Below are positions 19,551 to 29,035 of a stretch of 64,000 nucleotides of DNA, one piece after another. The position numbers and the translations under genes are program-made. Below the pieces are notes generated by a model. That model was not told where the DNA came from and did not search any database. It saw only the letters and a program-made list of their open reading frames with translations. Numbering within the stretch: position 1 is the first letter of the stretch; every line of letters begins with the position of its first letter. Origin of the DNA: Actinoallomurus purpureus (lineage in GTDB: Bacteria; Actinomycetota; Actinomycetes; Streptosporangiales; Streptosporangiaceae); contig NZ_JAMXMY010000004.1 of NCBI RefSeq assembly GCF_024055795.1, positions 1 to 64,000 on the forward strand, in the 5' to 3' direction.

Positions 19551-20681
19551 GTGGACATCGCTGCACGGGGAGAAGTCAGCCACAAGCGGGTGTCCGGCAA
19601 CGTCCGGCCTAAGAAGCTGCTGCTGCGCGCGCTCGCGGGAGAGCGCACCGAGCGGTCGCCGATATGGCTGATGCGGCAGGCCGGACGCTACCTGCCCGAG
19701 TACCACCGGGTCCGTGAGGCCGCCGGGGGCATGGTCGGGCTCTGCAACTCGCCCGAACACGCTGTCGAGGTGACCCTGCAGCCGATCCGCCGCTTCCCGC
19801 TCGATGCCGCCATTGTCTTCGCGGACCTTCCGCAGGTCGCCGCCGCGCTGGGCCAGACCCTGGACTACCGGGTCGGCGACGGGCCGGTCCTGACGCCCCC
19901 CGTTCGCTCGGCAGCGGACACAGCCGACTTCCTCAGCACCTCCAGGCTCCACGAAAAACTGGCCCCGGTCTACGAGACGGTACGGCAGCTTACCCGCGCC
20001 CTGCCTCCCGAAGTGGCGCTGATCGGCTATGCCGGCGCGCCGTGGACGATCGCCACCTACATGGTCGAAGGACGCAGCGGCGGCCCGTCGGAACACGCCG
20101 TCGTCAAGCAGTGGGCGCTGAGCGACCCCGATGGGTTCCAGCCCCTGATTGACATGCTCACGACCGCTGTCACCCAGTTCCTTGAGCGCCAGATCGAGGC
20201 GGGCGCGGAGGCGGTGCAGTTGTTCGACACCTGGGCCGGAATCCTCCCGGACGCCCTCTTCGAACGCTGGTGTGTCAGGCCGGTCGCCGCTATCATCGCG
20301 GCGCTCAAGGTAAAGCACCCGGACGTCCCCGTCATCGCCTTCCCCCGCGGCGCCGGGCTCGCTTACGACGGCTTCGCCGAGGCGACCGGCGCGGACTGCA
20401 TCGGCCTGGACGCCACGGTTCCCCTCGAATGGGCCGCGCAGAAGGTACAGCGCGGCCTGGGCCGATGCGTACAGGGCAACCTCGATCCCCAGCTTCTGGT
20501 CGCCGGCGGACCCTCGCTCTATGCCGAAACAGGCCGTATCCTGCGCGCCCTGAGCGGGGGGCCGTTCGTGTTCAACCTGGGACACGGCATCGCCAAGACC
20601 ACGCCGCCGGAGCATGTCACTGCCCTGGCCGAGCACGTACGCTCCTGGACCACGCCCGCCCCGCCAGACCGGCTGGAATAA
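19551..20681 (+). CDS. hemE: Uroporphyrinogen decarboxylase on a tRNA-Thr island
   Basis: About 376 residues; converts uroporphyrinogen III to coproporphyrinogen III in the cytoplasm. The family elements are all present: LMRQAGRYLPEY (both substrate arginines), the early acidic residue in FADLPQV, YAGAPWTIATYMVEG (conserved tyrosine), DTWAGILP, and FNLGHGI with the C-terminal histidine. Phrases such as KLLLRALAGE, YMVEGRSG and CVQGNLDP look closer to alphaproteobacterial HemE than to actinobacterial ones (impression, not a search). The GTG at 19551 is a best guess; the frame is open further upstream. It is the only clear gene between the tRNA repeats, with no other haem gene nearby. Confidence 0.88.
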   Translation: MDIAARGEVSHKRVSGNVRPKKLLLRALAGERTERSPIWLMRQAGRYLPEYHRVREAAGGMVGLCNSPEHAVEVTLQPIRRFPLDAAIVFADLPQVAAALGQTLDYRVGDGPVLTPPVRSAADTADFLSTSRLHEKLAPVYETVRQLTRALPPEVALIGYAGAPWTIATYMVEGRSGGPSEHAVVKQWALSDPDGFQPLIDMLTTAVTQFLERQIEAGAEAVQLFDTWAGILPDALFERWCVRPVAAIIAALKVKHPDVPVIAFPRGAGLAYDGFAEATGADCIGLDATVPLEWAAQKVQRGLGRCVQGNLDPQLLVAGGPSLYAETGRILRALSGGPFVFNLGHGIAKTTPPEHVTALAEHVRSWTTPAPPDRLE

Positions 20682-21044
20682 TCACCCGCGGACCCGGACT
20701 GCTCACCGGGATGACCGCTCCGCGGAACTGGTGACAGCTATTCTGGACTCGCGGCTGATGATCGTGTCCCGTCACAGTTAGTTGGCTCAGGCGGGGAGAG
20801 TTCCCGAAGGCGATGGGGCAGGGACTGCGGCGGTGGCGTCAGGCTCCGCGTCGGCTTTGCCTAGCGGCGGACCAAGATCTTCCCGTGACCGGAGGCCCCG
20901 TTGCACGGCCAGTTTGGCATGTCCACGTTCACGCACCGCCTCGGCGACGCCCTTGCCTCCGGCTCGGAGTTAGCACCGCCTCATCCTCCAGCGGACTTTC
21001 ACCCCCAAGCGATCGCCCATGCTGGGCGCACAAGGCGTTAGCAA
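20682..21044. other. 360 bases without a recognisable gene
   Basis: Right part of the tRNA-Thr insertion between hemE and the tRNA terminator. I see no coding frame with a ribosome site and no repeat other than the terminal hairpin. Confidence 0.5.
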
Positions 21045-21076
21045 AAAGCCCCCTTCCATGATCGGAAGGGGGCTTT
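21045..21076 (-). terminator. Terminator of tRNA-Thr
   Basis: A perfect 13-base stem (AAAGCCCCCTTCC) with a six-base loop, followed on the minus strand by a T run. It lies eight bases beyond the tRNA 3' end. Confidence 0.8.
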
Positions 21077-21129
21077 GACCTGGGAGCCGCCTATCGGAAT
21101 CGAACCGATGACCTATTCATTACGAGTGA
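21077..21129. repeat. Right 53-bp direct repeat within tRNA-Thr (attachment site)
   Basis: Second copy of the 53-base repeat, here part of the intact tRNA gene. Together with the copy at 18848 it bounds about 2.2 kb of inserted DNA. Confidence 0.85.
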
Positions 21130-21157
21130 ATCGCTCTGCCGACTGAGCTAAGGCGGC
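21085..21157 (-). tRNA. tRNA-Thr (anticodon CGT)
   Basis: A full cloverleaf can be folded: acceptor GCCGCCT pairs with AGGCGGC, the D arm is GCTC/GAGC, the anticodon stem ATTCA/TGAAT has loop CTCGTAA, and the T arm carries TTCGATT. The anticodon CGT reads ACG threonine codons. CCA is not encoded. Its presence next to ricT and holB is a common actinobacterial arrangement. Confidence 0.95.
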
Positions 21158-21219
21158 CTGCCACACACTGTGTGACGCAGAGAGTCTACCGGGTTCCGGC
21201 GGCACCTCGTACATCGATA

Positions 21220-22725
21220 TCAGTGGCACATGGTGTTCTTCTTCGGCGGGGTGCCGGTCACCAGGTAGCGGTCCACGGCGGTCGTGATGCAGGGGTTGCC
21301 CTGCAGGTAGGCGGTGTGGCCGTCGCCGTCGAGGCTGAGGAGGACGCCGGACTTGAGCTGCGACGCCAGGCCCTGGGCCCACTTGTACGGGGTGGCCGGG
21401 TCGCGGGTGGTGCCGACGACCAGGATGGGCTTGGCGCCGTTGGCGGCGAAGGCGACGGGCTTGGTGCCGTCCTGGGCGGGCCAGTAGCCGCACGGCAGGG
21501 TGCCCCAGACCACGAACTGGCCGAAGAGCGGGGCGGCCTGCTTGGCGCGGTCGGCCTGCTTCTGCCAGGCGCCGAGGTCGCGGTCGTAGGGCTTGTCGAT
21601 GCAGTTGACGGCCATGTTGGCCTCACTCTGGTTGGAGTAGGTGCCGTCCCTGTTGCGCTCGACGAGGAGGTCGCCGAGGCGCAGGAGGGTGGTGCCGTCG
21701 TTCTGGTCGATGGCGCTCTTGAGCGCGAGTTTCAACACCGGCCAGGTCTGCTTGTTGTAGAGGGCGGCGGCGACGCCGAGTTCGACGAGGGACTCCTCGA
21801 CGACGCGGCCGTCGTTCAGGCCGTTGCGGAGGGGCCTCTTGTCGGCCTGGGCGAACAGGTCGGACAGCCGGGCGAGGGCCGACCTGGTGGTGCCGGTGCC
21901 GAGCGGGCAGTCCTTGGTCTTGACGCAGTCGGCGGCGAAGGCCTTGGTGGCGGTGTCGAAGCCCTTGGCCTGCTCGATGTTGATCTCGTCGGCGGACAGT
22001 TTGGGGTCGATGGCGCCGTCGAGGACGAGGGCGCGGACGCGCTTGGGGAACTCCTCGGCGTAGTACGCGCCGAGGTAGGTGCCGTACGAGGCCCCGTAGT
22101 AGGTGAGGCCCTGGTCGCCGAGGGCGGCGCGCAGGATGTCCATGTCGTGGGCGGCGTTGGCGGTGCCGACGTACGGCAGCAGCGTGGGGATGCGGTTCTT
22201 GCAGTCCTCGGCCCATCCCTTGCTGACGTTCACGAGGGCGTTGAGCTCGGCGGCGTTGTCGGGCGAGGTGTCGGTTTCGAAGAACCGGTCGAGTTCCTTG
22301 CCGGTGAGGCAGCGGACGGTGGGGCGGCTCTGGCCGACGCCGCGCGGGTCGAAGCCGACGATGTCGAAGTTCCTGCGCAGGTCGGCGCCGAACTGCCGGG
22401 CGGAGCCGCGGGCGAACTCGACGCCGGAGCCGCCGGGGCCGCCGGGGTTGAGGACGAGCGACCCCTTGCGCTGGCCGCCCTCGGCGGGCAGGCGGATCAC
22501 CGGGAGGACGATGGGGCGGTCGCCCGGGTGGTTGTAGTCGAGAGGAACCTGCACGGTGCCGCATTGGAACCCGCCGCCGCAGTCGCGCCACGAGATCTTC
22601 TGGGAGTACAGGGATGCGCTGCCGCTGGGGGACGGGGCCGACGCAGTGGACTTCGGTGCGTCCGTGCAGGCCGTCACCACGATTGCGGCCGCCGCCAGCA
22701 CGGAGACCGTACGGAACTTCTTCAC
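21220..22725 (-). CDS. Lipoprotein tripeptidyl aminopeptidase-like S33 peptidase
   Basis: A 501-residue exported lipoprotein. The signal peptide ends in the lipobox VTAC (Cys20), and a serine/proline-rich spacer follows. The peptidase has NPGGPGGSG near 93, GFDPRGVGQS near 124 and the nucleophile GASYG with Ser213. The C-terminal TAP-like domain holds VGTTRDPATPY and the histidine in GDGHTAYL. It removes short N-terminal peptides outside the cell; Streptomyces homologues (Tap, SlpD/E) do so. It is downstream of ricT on the same strand. Confidence 0.9.
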   Translation of the reverse strand: MKKFRTVSVLAAAAIVVTACTDAPKSTASAPSPSGSASLYSQKISWRDCGGGFQCGTVQVPLDYNHPGDRPIVLPVIRLPAEGGQRKGSLVLNPGGPGGSGVEFARGSARQFGADLRRNFDIVGFDPRGVGQSRPTVRCLTGKELDRFFETDTSPDNAAELNALVNVSKGWAEDCKNRIPTLLPYVGTANAAHDMDILRAALGDQGLTYYGASYGTYLGAYYAEEFPKRVRALVLDGAIDPKLSADEINIEQAKGFDTATKAFAADCVKTKDCPLGTGTTRSALARLSDLFAQADKRPLRNGLNDGRVVEESLVELGVAAALYNKQTWPVLKLALKSAIDQNDGTTLLRLGDLLVERNRDGTYSNQSEANMAVNCIDKPYDRDLGAWQKQADRAKQAAPLFGQFVVWGTLPCGYWPAQDGTKPVAFAANGAKPILVVGTTRDPATPYKWAQGLASQLKSGVLLSLDGDGHTAYLQGNPCITTAVDRYLVTGTPPKKNTMCH

Positions 22726-22809
22726 GCCGTTACCGTTCTCGTCGCCGTAGGGTTCGCTCGCAGCCTACGCGGGCGCACCCGCTTTTTCGCTACTCAGCGT
22801 ACCGGCGAG

Positions 22810-23637
22810 TCATCCCAGAGTGTCACCATAGTGCTGGTCGTGCTGTTTGCGCGGGGAGCAGACGGACGCGGACGGGCAGGCGCAACGGCCGCCGCCGTCG
22901 AGCCGGACGGTGACCGTGTCCGAGGGCACGTTACGGCCCACGACCTGGCCGGGACCCGATTCTGTCTGGACGCGCGCGCCGAGCCGCGGCATACGGTCGT
23001 GCGCCTGGACGTACAGCGGGTGCTCGTACTTCAGGCAGCACATGAGCCGCCCGCAGGCGCCGGCGATGCGCAACGGGTTGACCGGAAGGTCCTGCTCCTT
23101 GGCCATTCGGACCGACACCGGCTCGAAGTCCTTGAGGAAGGTGGCGCAGCACAGGTCGCGGCCGCAGGGGCCGATGCCGCCCTGGAGGCGCGCCTCGTCG
23201 CGCGGGCCGACCTGGCGCAGCTCGACGCGCGCCTTCATCGCGCGGGCGAGGTCGCGGACGAGCGCCCGAAAGTCGACGCGGTTCGGTGCCGAGAAGTAGA
23301 TCTTGTAGACGTTGTCCTGGTCGAGGTAGTCGACCCCGATCACCTTCATCGGGAGCTCGTGCTTGCGGATCAGCTTCTTGGCGATGGACCGCGCATCCGC
23401 GCGCCGGCGCCGGTTGTCCTCGTCGCGGGCGAGGTGCTCCTCCTCGGCGATGCCCGCGCAGACGGGCAGCTCGACGTCCTCGGAGACGTACTGCGGGGCC
23501 CAGACGCACTCGGCCACCTCGGCGCCGGAATCGGTGGGCACGAGCACTTTGTCGCCGACCTTCGGCGAGTGCGGGCCGGGGTCGAGGTAGTAGAGACGTC
23601 CGTATCGCGTGAAGCTGACGGCCATCATCATGCCCAT
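22810..23637 (-). CDS. ricT: PSP1-domain protein RicT
   Basis: A 275-residue protein with the PSP1 domain and two cysteine motifs, GPCGRDLCCATF and GACGRLMCCLKYE, that ligate iron-sulfur clusters in the Bacillus RicA-RicF-RicT (Y-) complex. That complex modulates RNA processing and development; the actinobacterial role is less known. The start at 23637 has GGAG six bases upstream. In most actinobacteria this gene directly follows holB; here the two are about 10 kb apart. The tail has extra cysteines (CACPSASVC) beyond the domain. Confidence 0.9.
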   Translation of the reverse strand: MGMMMAVSFTRYGRLYYLDPGPHSPKVGDKVLVPTDSGAEVAECVWAPQYVSEDVELPVCAGIAEEEHLARDEDNRRRRADARSIAKKLIRKHELPMKVIGVDYLDQDNVYKIYFSAPNRVDFRALVRDLARAMKARVELRQVGPRDEARLQGGIGPCGRDLCCATFLKDFEPVSVRMAKEQDLPVNPLRIAGACGRLMCCLKYEHPLYVQAHDRMPRLGARVQTESGPGQVVGRNVPSDTVTVRLDGGGRCACPSASVCSPRKQHDQHYGDTLG

Positions 23638-23827
23638 GCCTCGCTCCGTCCACCGGGGGGGTCCAACCTGGCCGTCAGCCTACGCGCAACCGGTATGACT
23701 CCGGCGTGAGCGGGATCACACGAATGGCCGAGCCCTGACAGATCCATTGACCACTTCCCGGACGGGGCGTAGACGTGATCGGACAACGTTGTCGTCGGCC
23801 TGCCTCCTCCGCGAAGGGCAACCCCGT

Positions 23828-26608
23828 ATGGCCCTCCCCCGCCCCCTCGCCCCGCCCAGGGCGACCCGCCCGCCCCGACCGCTCGCCCTCCTCCTGTCGA
23901 CCGCCGCCGTCCTGGGTGCGCTGCTCACCCCCGTACGGGCGGAGGCCGCGGCCCTCGTCTCCGCCCCGGCCTCGCTGGTCAATCCCCTGATCGGCACCAC
24001 GAACGCGGCCGACGACTTTCCCGGCGCCGACGTCCCGTTCGGGATGGTGCAGTGGAGCCCGGACACGAACCCGCGGCCGTACGGCGGCGGGTACTCCTAC
24101 ACCAGTTCGACGATCACGGGGTTCAGCCTCACCCACATGGCCGGGCCCGGGTGCCGGGCGTACGGCGACGTCCCGATCATGCCGACGGTCGGCGCCGTCG
24201 CCGATGCCGGCTCGGCGAGCGCTTCGTTCTCCCGCGCCGACGAGTCGGCCTCGCCCGGCTACTACGCGGTCAAGCTGGGCAACGGCGTCCGGACGGAGCT
24301 GACCACGACGGCCCGCGGCGGGATCGGCCGGTTCGCCTTTCCGGCCACCACCCAGGCGAACCTGCTGTTCAAGCTGACCGGCAGCCAGAACGGGACCTTC
24401 GCCGACACCTGGCAGGTGGTCGGCGACCGGGCCGTCGTCGGGGCGGTGACCAGCGGGAACTTCTGCGGCCAGGGCAACCGCTACACCGTCCACTTCGCCG
24501 TCACCTTCGACCACCCGTTCACGGCCGGCACATGGCAGGCCGCGACGCTGCGGCCGGGCGCGAAGACGCTCGCGGCCACTTCGGCCGCACGGGCGACGTC
24601 GCAGGCCGCCCCGCCGGAGGAGGGCGACGCGCCGAACAGCCCGCGGCCGCACGGCCCGCAGCAGCCGCAGGCCGCGCCGCTGGCCGACCCGAACGGCGCG
24701 TACCTGACGTTCGACACCACCAAGAACCCGGTGGTGACCGCCCGGGTCGGACTGTCGTTCACCTCCGACGCCGAGGCCCAGGCCAACCGGGACGCCGAGG
24801 TCCGCACGCCGGACTTCACGAACGTACGGGCCGCCGCCCGCAAGGCGTGGAACACCGCGCTCGGCCGGATCCGCGTCGCCGGCGGCACCCTCGCGCAGCG
24901 GCACGTCTTCTACACCGCCCTCTACCACGCGCTCCTGCACCCGAACGTCATGAGCGACGCCGACGGCCGTTACATGGGCTTCGACAACGCCGTGCACGCG
25001 GTCGCCCACGGTCACGCCCAGTACGCCAACTATTCGGGCTGGGACATCTACCGCAGTCAGGCACAGCTCCTCGGCATGATCGCGCCGGATCGGGCGAGCG
25101 ACATCGCCCAGTCGGCCGTGAACGACTACGCGCAGAGCGGCGGGCTGCCGAAGTGGTCCCAGGCCAACGGCGAGACGTACACGATGGTGGGCGATCCGAT
25201 CGACCCGATCATCGCCGACCTGTACGCCTTCGGCGGCCGGCGCTTCGACACGGCCGCGGCGAAGAACGCGATGGTCCATCAGGCGACGGTCGCCTCCAAG
25301 GCCCGGCCGGGGCTGAACTACCTCGAGAGCATCGGGTACCTGCCGAGCAACGGCGTGTACGGCTGCTGCAACTTCAACGGCTCGGTCTCGACCGCCCTGG
25401 AGTACGACACCGCCGACTTCGCCATCGGCGCGTTCGCGGGCGCGCTCGGCGACAAGGCCACGCGGACCAGATTCGTCGACCGCGCCCAGACCTGGAAGAA
25501 CCTCCTCAACACCACGAGCGGTTTCATGCAGCCCCGCACCGCAAGCGGCTCGTGGACCGGCGGGTTCAATCCCGCCTCCAAGAGCAACATGACCGAGGGA
25601 ACGTCCTGGCAGTACACCGGCATGGTGCCGTTCAACGTGCGCGGCCTCGCGGACGCAAAGGGCGGGAACGCCGCGATGATCGCCTACCTCGACCACGTCC
25701 TCGCGGCCTACGACGGCAGCGGCGGCGACCACGCGAACCTCGGCAACGAGCCGAGCATCGAGCTGCCCTGGGAGTACGACTACGTCGGGCGGCCCTGGCG
25801 CACCCAGGAGATCATCCGCAACGTCCGGGACAGGCTGTGGCCGGACTCCCCCACCGGCTGGACCGTCGGCAACGACGACCTCGGCACCATGAGCGCCTGG
25901 TACGTCTGGTCGGCGATGGGCGTCTACCCCGAGACCCCGGGCACGGCCGACCTGGCGCTCGGCAGCCCGGAGTTCACCAAGGTCGTGATCGCGCTCGGCA
26001 CGGGCCGTACGCTCACGATCGACGCGCCGAAGGCCGCGCCGGGCGCGCCGTACGTCCAGAGCGCCACGTGGAACGGCCGGACGTGGAACAACGCCTACCT
26101 GCGGCCGTCGGCGGTCCTGAACGGCGGCACGCTCCGGCTCGCCCTCGGCACGAAGGCGAACACCTCCTGGGCCACCGCCGCGTCGTCGGCGCCTCCCTCG
26201 TACGCCGGCACCGGCGCGCCGCCGACCCGGACCGGGCCGATCACCTCCGCGGTCGCCGGGAAGTGCGTCGACGTCCGGTCGAGCCGGGCCGCGAACGGCA
26301 ACCCCGTCCAGCTGTACGTCTGCAACGGGACCAACGCCCAGAAGTGGACGGTGCACACCGACGGCACGCTCACCTCGTTCGGTCTGTGCCTGGACGCCGA
26401 CGGCACGGCGGACGGCGCGAACGTACGGCTGTGGGAGTGCGGCGGTACGGGCGGCGGCCAGCGGTGGACGTACGACGCGTCGGCCAAGTCGCTCGTCGAG
26501 CAGCGGTCCGGCAAGTGCCTCGCCGCCCCCCAACCGGTCGACTCGACACAGCTCCAGCTCGCCGCCTGCGACGGGAGCGCCGGCCGCCGATGGACGCTGC
26601 CGGGCTGA
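23828..26608 (+). CDS. Secreted GH92 alpha-mannosidase with ricin-type lectin domain
   Basis: A 926-residue exported enzyme. The signal peptide (PLALLLSTAAVLGALL) ends near the AEA. GH92 signatures follow: SLVNPLIGT, PGADVPFGMVQWSPDT, GFSLTHMAGPGC, the GNEPSIELPW segment, and GNDDLGTMSAWYVWSAMG. Members are calcium-dependent exo-mannosidases acting on alpha-1,2 and related linkages, and the exact linkage here is unknown. The last 125 residues are a beta-trefoil with three repeats ending QKW, QRW and RRW. The gene opposes its neighbours and lies within the 10 kb that separates ricT from holB. Its last 45 bases recur at 30121. Confidence 0.92.
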   Translation: MALPRPLAPPRATRPPRPLALLLSTAAVLGALLTPVRAEAAALVSAPASLVNPLIGTTNAADDFPGADVPFGMVQWSPDTNPRPYGGGYSYTSSTITGFSLTHMAGPGCRAYGDVPIMPTVGAVADAGSASASFSRADESASPGYYAVKLGNGVRTELTTTARGGIGRFAFPATTQANLLFKLTGSQNGTFADTWQVVGDRAVVGAVTSGNFCGQGNRYTVHFAVTFDHPFTAGTWQAATLRPGAKTLAATSAARATSQAAPPEEGDAPNSPRPHGPQQPQAAPLADPNGAYLTFDTTKNPVVTARVGLSFTSDAEAQANRDAEVRTPDFTNVRAAARKAWNTALGRIRVAGGTLAQRHVFYTALYHALLHPNVMSDADGRYMGFDNAVHAVAHGHAQYANYSGWDIYRSQAQLLGMIAPDRASDIAQSAVNDYAQSGGLPKWSQANGETYTMVGDPIDPIIADLYAFGGRRFDTAAAKNAMVHQATVASKARPGLNYLESIGYLPSNGVYGCCNFNGSVSTALEYDTADFAIGAFAGALGDKATRTRFVDRAQTWKNLLNTTSGFMQPRTASGSWTGGFNPASKSNMTEGTSWQYTGMVPFNVRGLADAKGGNAAMIAYLDHVLAAYDGSGGDHANLGNEPSIELPWEYDYVGRPWRTQEIIRNVRDRLWPDSPTGWTVGNDDLGTMSAWYVWSAMGVYPETPGTADLALGSPEFTKVVIALGTGRTLTIDAPKAAPGAPYVQSATWNGRTWNNAYLRPSAVLNGGTLRLALGTKANTSWATAASSAPPSYAGTGAPPTRTGPITSAVAGKCVDVRSSRAANGNPVQLYVCNGTNAQKWTVHTDGTLTSFGLCLDADGTADGANVRLWECGGTGGGQRWTYDASAKSLVEQRSGKCLAAPQPVDSTQLQLAACDGSAGRRWTLPG

Positions 26609-26610
26609 CC
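26564..26610. repeat. 47-bp repeat, copy A (3' end of the GH92 gene)
   Basis: Matches 30121-30167 in the same orientation at 44 of 47 positions. It covers the last codons of the ricin domain and the stop. In copy B the stop has become a CGA codon. Confidence 0.8.
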
Positions 26611-26791
26611 GTCGGACGCGGGAGGGACCGCACCGCCGGGGCCGTTGGTGCGCCGCCGGATCGATCGGCGACACCCGGTCGCGGCCCCAGGAATGAGTCA
26701 CCTTGCCGCCGACACCGGCGGCAAGGTGACTCCAGCGGCGGCCTTCACGGCCCTCGCCGACACCATGCTCTGCCGGCGACGCCTCGAACGC

Positions 26792-28276
26792 TCACCCTGT
26801 CCGAGGAGCGAATGTGGCCTCCAGGCTGTCGAGACTGCGCATCACTGCCGACTCCAGATTCGCGGGGGAGCCGTCCACGGCCCGCCACACATGTCCGTCC
26901 GGCCGGATGATCGCCGCGCCGACGCCGGACCAGTCCGGACCGCCGGTCTCGGCGAGCGGGCTGGGATGGGTCTCGATGCCCATGGCCGACGCGGAGTCGG
27001 CCGCTCTGCCCAACCGGTTACCGCCGGACAGGTCCAGGAGGACCGGTCGGCCGCCCTGCAGGGCACTGAAGATGATCGAATCTGGCTCCGTCGCAGGCGC
27101 TCTCGTACCGACCAACGGGTGCGCCGCCGGGTCGGAGGGCGTGTAGGTGATGTCGAGTGCGGCCAGCTTTTCGGCGAGGGCGCGTTCAAGATTCGGGTGG
27201 GACGCGAGCAGGTTGTTCAGCAGGGAACGCAGTGCCTGCCCGTCCGGCGTGATCGCGGTGATCAGCGCCCCCTGAGCCAGCGTGTGCTCGGCCAACGCCT
27301 CGCCCACCGGGTGGCGTTCGTCGTGGTAGCTGTCAAGCAGGCCCGCCGTCGCGCGGCCCTGCACCTCGGCGGCCAGCTTCCAGCCGAGATTCATCGCGTC
27401 CTGCACGCCGACGTTGAGTCCGACGCCGCCGGCCGGCCAGTGCATGTGCGCGGCGTCTCCGGCGAGCAGCACGCGGTCCTTGCGATAGGTCGCAGCGTGT
27501 CGTGTGGCATTGCCGAACCGGGTGAGCCAACTCGGATCGCGCATGCCGTAGTCGGTGCCGGTCACCCGGCTCGTGATGGCCCGCAGCTCTTCCAGGGTGA
27601 GCTCATCACCGGCGTTCTGGTTCGCCGGGTCGAAGCCGGTGACCCGGTGCCGTCCACCGCCCAACGGCAGAGCGATCAGCGCGCCGGCCGCGTTGTGCGT
27701 GCTGACCACGGTGCCGGGAGGATCATCCAGGACCACCTCGCCGATGAAGCCGTACGCCGTGCTGTCCGTACCGGGGAAGTCGATGCCGGCGGCCTTGCGG
27801 ACCGTGCTGCCGGCACCGTCACAGCCGACCACGAACTGGGCGGTCCGGGTCGAGGTCCCGTCCGCGCCGGCCACCTCGACCGTGACCGACGAATCGTCCT
27901 GTGTCAGGCCGGTGACCGAATGCCCGCGCAAGATGGAGACACCGAGGTCCCTCGCGCGGCGTTCCAGCAGCTCTTCGGTGCGCACCTGCGGGTACGCGAG
28001 CATGAAGGGGTATGGGGTGCCGAGCCCAGTGAAGTCGAGCCGTCTCTCGAGCATGCCGAAATGCCAGTTCGGCAGCGGAACTCCCTCAGCGACGAACCGC
28101 CTCGCCAGACCCCGCATCGCCAGCACCTCGAGCGTACGAGGATGCAGTCCGAGCGCCTTCGAATGCGGGCTGCGCTGCTCGTCGCGTTCGAGCACCAGTG
28201 TGGACACGCCCGCCAGTGCGAGTTCGGCGGCGAGCCAGAGCCCGACCGGCCCGGCACCCACGACGATGACCTGCAC
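26792..28276 (-). CDS. PHBH-type FAD monooxygenase (aromatic hydroxylase)
   Basis: A 494-residue group A flavin monooxygenase. The FAD-binding VVGAGPVGLWLAAELALAG is at the N-terminus, the DG motif VGCDGAGST near 155, and the GD motif VLLAGDAAHMHWPAGGVG near 265. The C-terminal 100 residues form the thioredoxin-like tail seen in the PgaE/RdmE and rifampicin monooxygenase branch, so polyketide-like aromatics or an antibiotic are possible substrates. The GTG at 28276 has GGAGG five bases upstream. It is divergent from a TetR gene. Confidence 0.9.
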   Translation of the reverse strand: MQVIVVGAGPVGLWLAAELALAGVSTLVLERDEQRSPHSKALGLHPRTLEVLAMRGLARRFVAEGVPLPNWHFGMLERRLDFTGLGTPYPFMLAYPQVRTEELLERRARDLGVSILRGHSVTGLTQDDSSVTVEVAGADGTSTRTAQFVVGCDGAGSTVRKAAGIDFPGTDSTAYGFIGEVVLDDPPGTVVSTHNAAGALIALPLGGGRHRVTGFDPANQNAGDELTLEELRAITSRVTGTDYGMRDPSWLTRFGNATRHAATYRKDRVLLAGDAAHMHWPAGGVGLNVGVQDAMNLGWKLAAEVQGRATAGLLDSYHDERHPVGEALAEHTLAQGALITAITPDGQALRSLLNNLLASHPNLERALAEKLAALDITYTPSDPAAHPLVGTRAPATEPDSIIFSALQGGRPVLLDLSGGNRLGRAADSASAMGIETHPSPLAETGGPDWSGVGAAIIRPDGHVWRAVDGSPANLESAVMRSLDSLEATFAPRTG

Positions 28277-28326
28277 GGGCGCCTCCTCTTTGATTCCGTT
28301 CACGGATATCTCCTGATGCCCGGACT

Positions 28327-28369
28327 GAACATTCCAACATTCATAGTAATGCCACTCCAACGAATGTTC
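28327..28369. promoter_or_regulatory. Inverted repeats in the monooxygenase/TetR promoter
   Basis: GAACATTC at 28327 and GAATGTTC at 28362 are exact complements, and another AACATTC lies at 28336. The cluster is AT-rich and sits between the divergent starts, 18 bases before the TetR ATG. It is the likely operator of the TetR protein (inference). Confidence 0.5.
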
Positions 28370-28387
28370 GTCCGTTAGGATCAAGTC

Positions 28388-29008
28388 ATGCCGCCTCGCA
28401 ACTACACGTCCGAGATCCGGAGCCGGCATGCGGCGGACACTCGCCGGGTGATCACCGAGGCGGCCAGGAAGCTGTTCGCCGAGCAGGGGTATACGCGCAC
28501 CAGCGTGGCCGAGGTCGCAGCCGCGGCCGGCGTTGCCGTGAACACCGTCTACACGAGCGTGGGCGGCAAGTCCGCGCTGATCCTGGCGATGACCGAGGAC
28601 AGCGCCGCCGATACGGCCGGCTCCGACAGCCTGCAAAGGATCGCCACGCTCGACGACCCGCGAGAGATTCTCCGGATCACCGCGGAAGGCACCGGGACGG
28701 TGCAGCGAAGGCAGCAGAAGACCCTCACGATCCTGCTCGACAACCGAAACGCCGACCCGGACATCGCAGCCGCCGCCGACCTCGCCACCCGGATCGTCCA
28801 GGAGCGTTTCGGCGTCATCGCCGAACGGCTGATCAAGACGGGTGGCCTGCGTCCCGAGCTCACCAGGACACGGATCGAACAGACGCTCTGGTTCTATTTC
28901 GGATTCGACGCCTGGAGAACCGTCCGTGGCATGGGCTGGGACTGGACGGAGGCGGCGGAGTGGCTGGCCACCCAGGCCGCCCATGCCTTGCTGCCACCGG
29001 CGGCGTAG
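28388..29008 (+). CDS. TetR/AcrR-family regulator
   Basis: A 206-residue repressor with the TetR helix-turn-helix near residues 18-63: RRVITEAARKLFAEQGY, TSVAEVAAAAGVAVNTVYTS and VGGKSALI. The C-terminal ligand domain is helical and not assignable. Paired divergently with a flavin monooxygenase, it probably responds to that enzyme's substrate (inference). Confidence 0.88.
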   Translation: MPPRNYTSEIRSRHAADTRRVITEAARKLFAEQGYTRTSVAEVAAAAGVAVNTVYTSVGGKSALILAMTEDSAADTAGSDSLQRIATLDDPREILRITAEGTGTVQRRQQKTLTILLDNRNADPDIAAAADLATRIVQERFGVIAERLIKTGGLRPELTRTRIEQTLWFYFGFDAWRTVRGMGWDWTEAAEWLATQAAHALLPPAA

Positions 29009-29035
29009 CGCTCCCACCCGCCGTCCACGGAGAAT

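Noticed and set aside
21172-23709. An 845-codon open frame opposite the peptidase and ricT genes
   Set aside because: It is the antisense shadow of two well-supported genes; composition is Gly/Val/Ala-rich with no domain and no ribosome site.
23675-26701. A 1,008-codon frame opposite the mannosidase, and a 952-codon frame overlapping it on the same strand
   Set aside because: Both are out-of-frame reads of the GH92 gene, whose own frame has a signal peptide and all family motifs.
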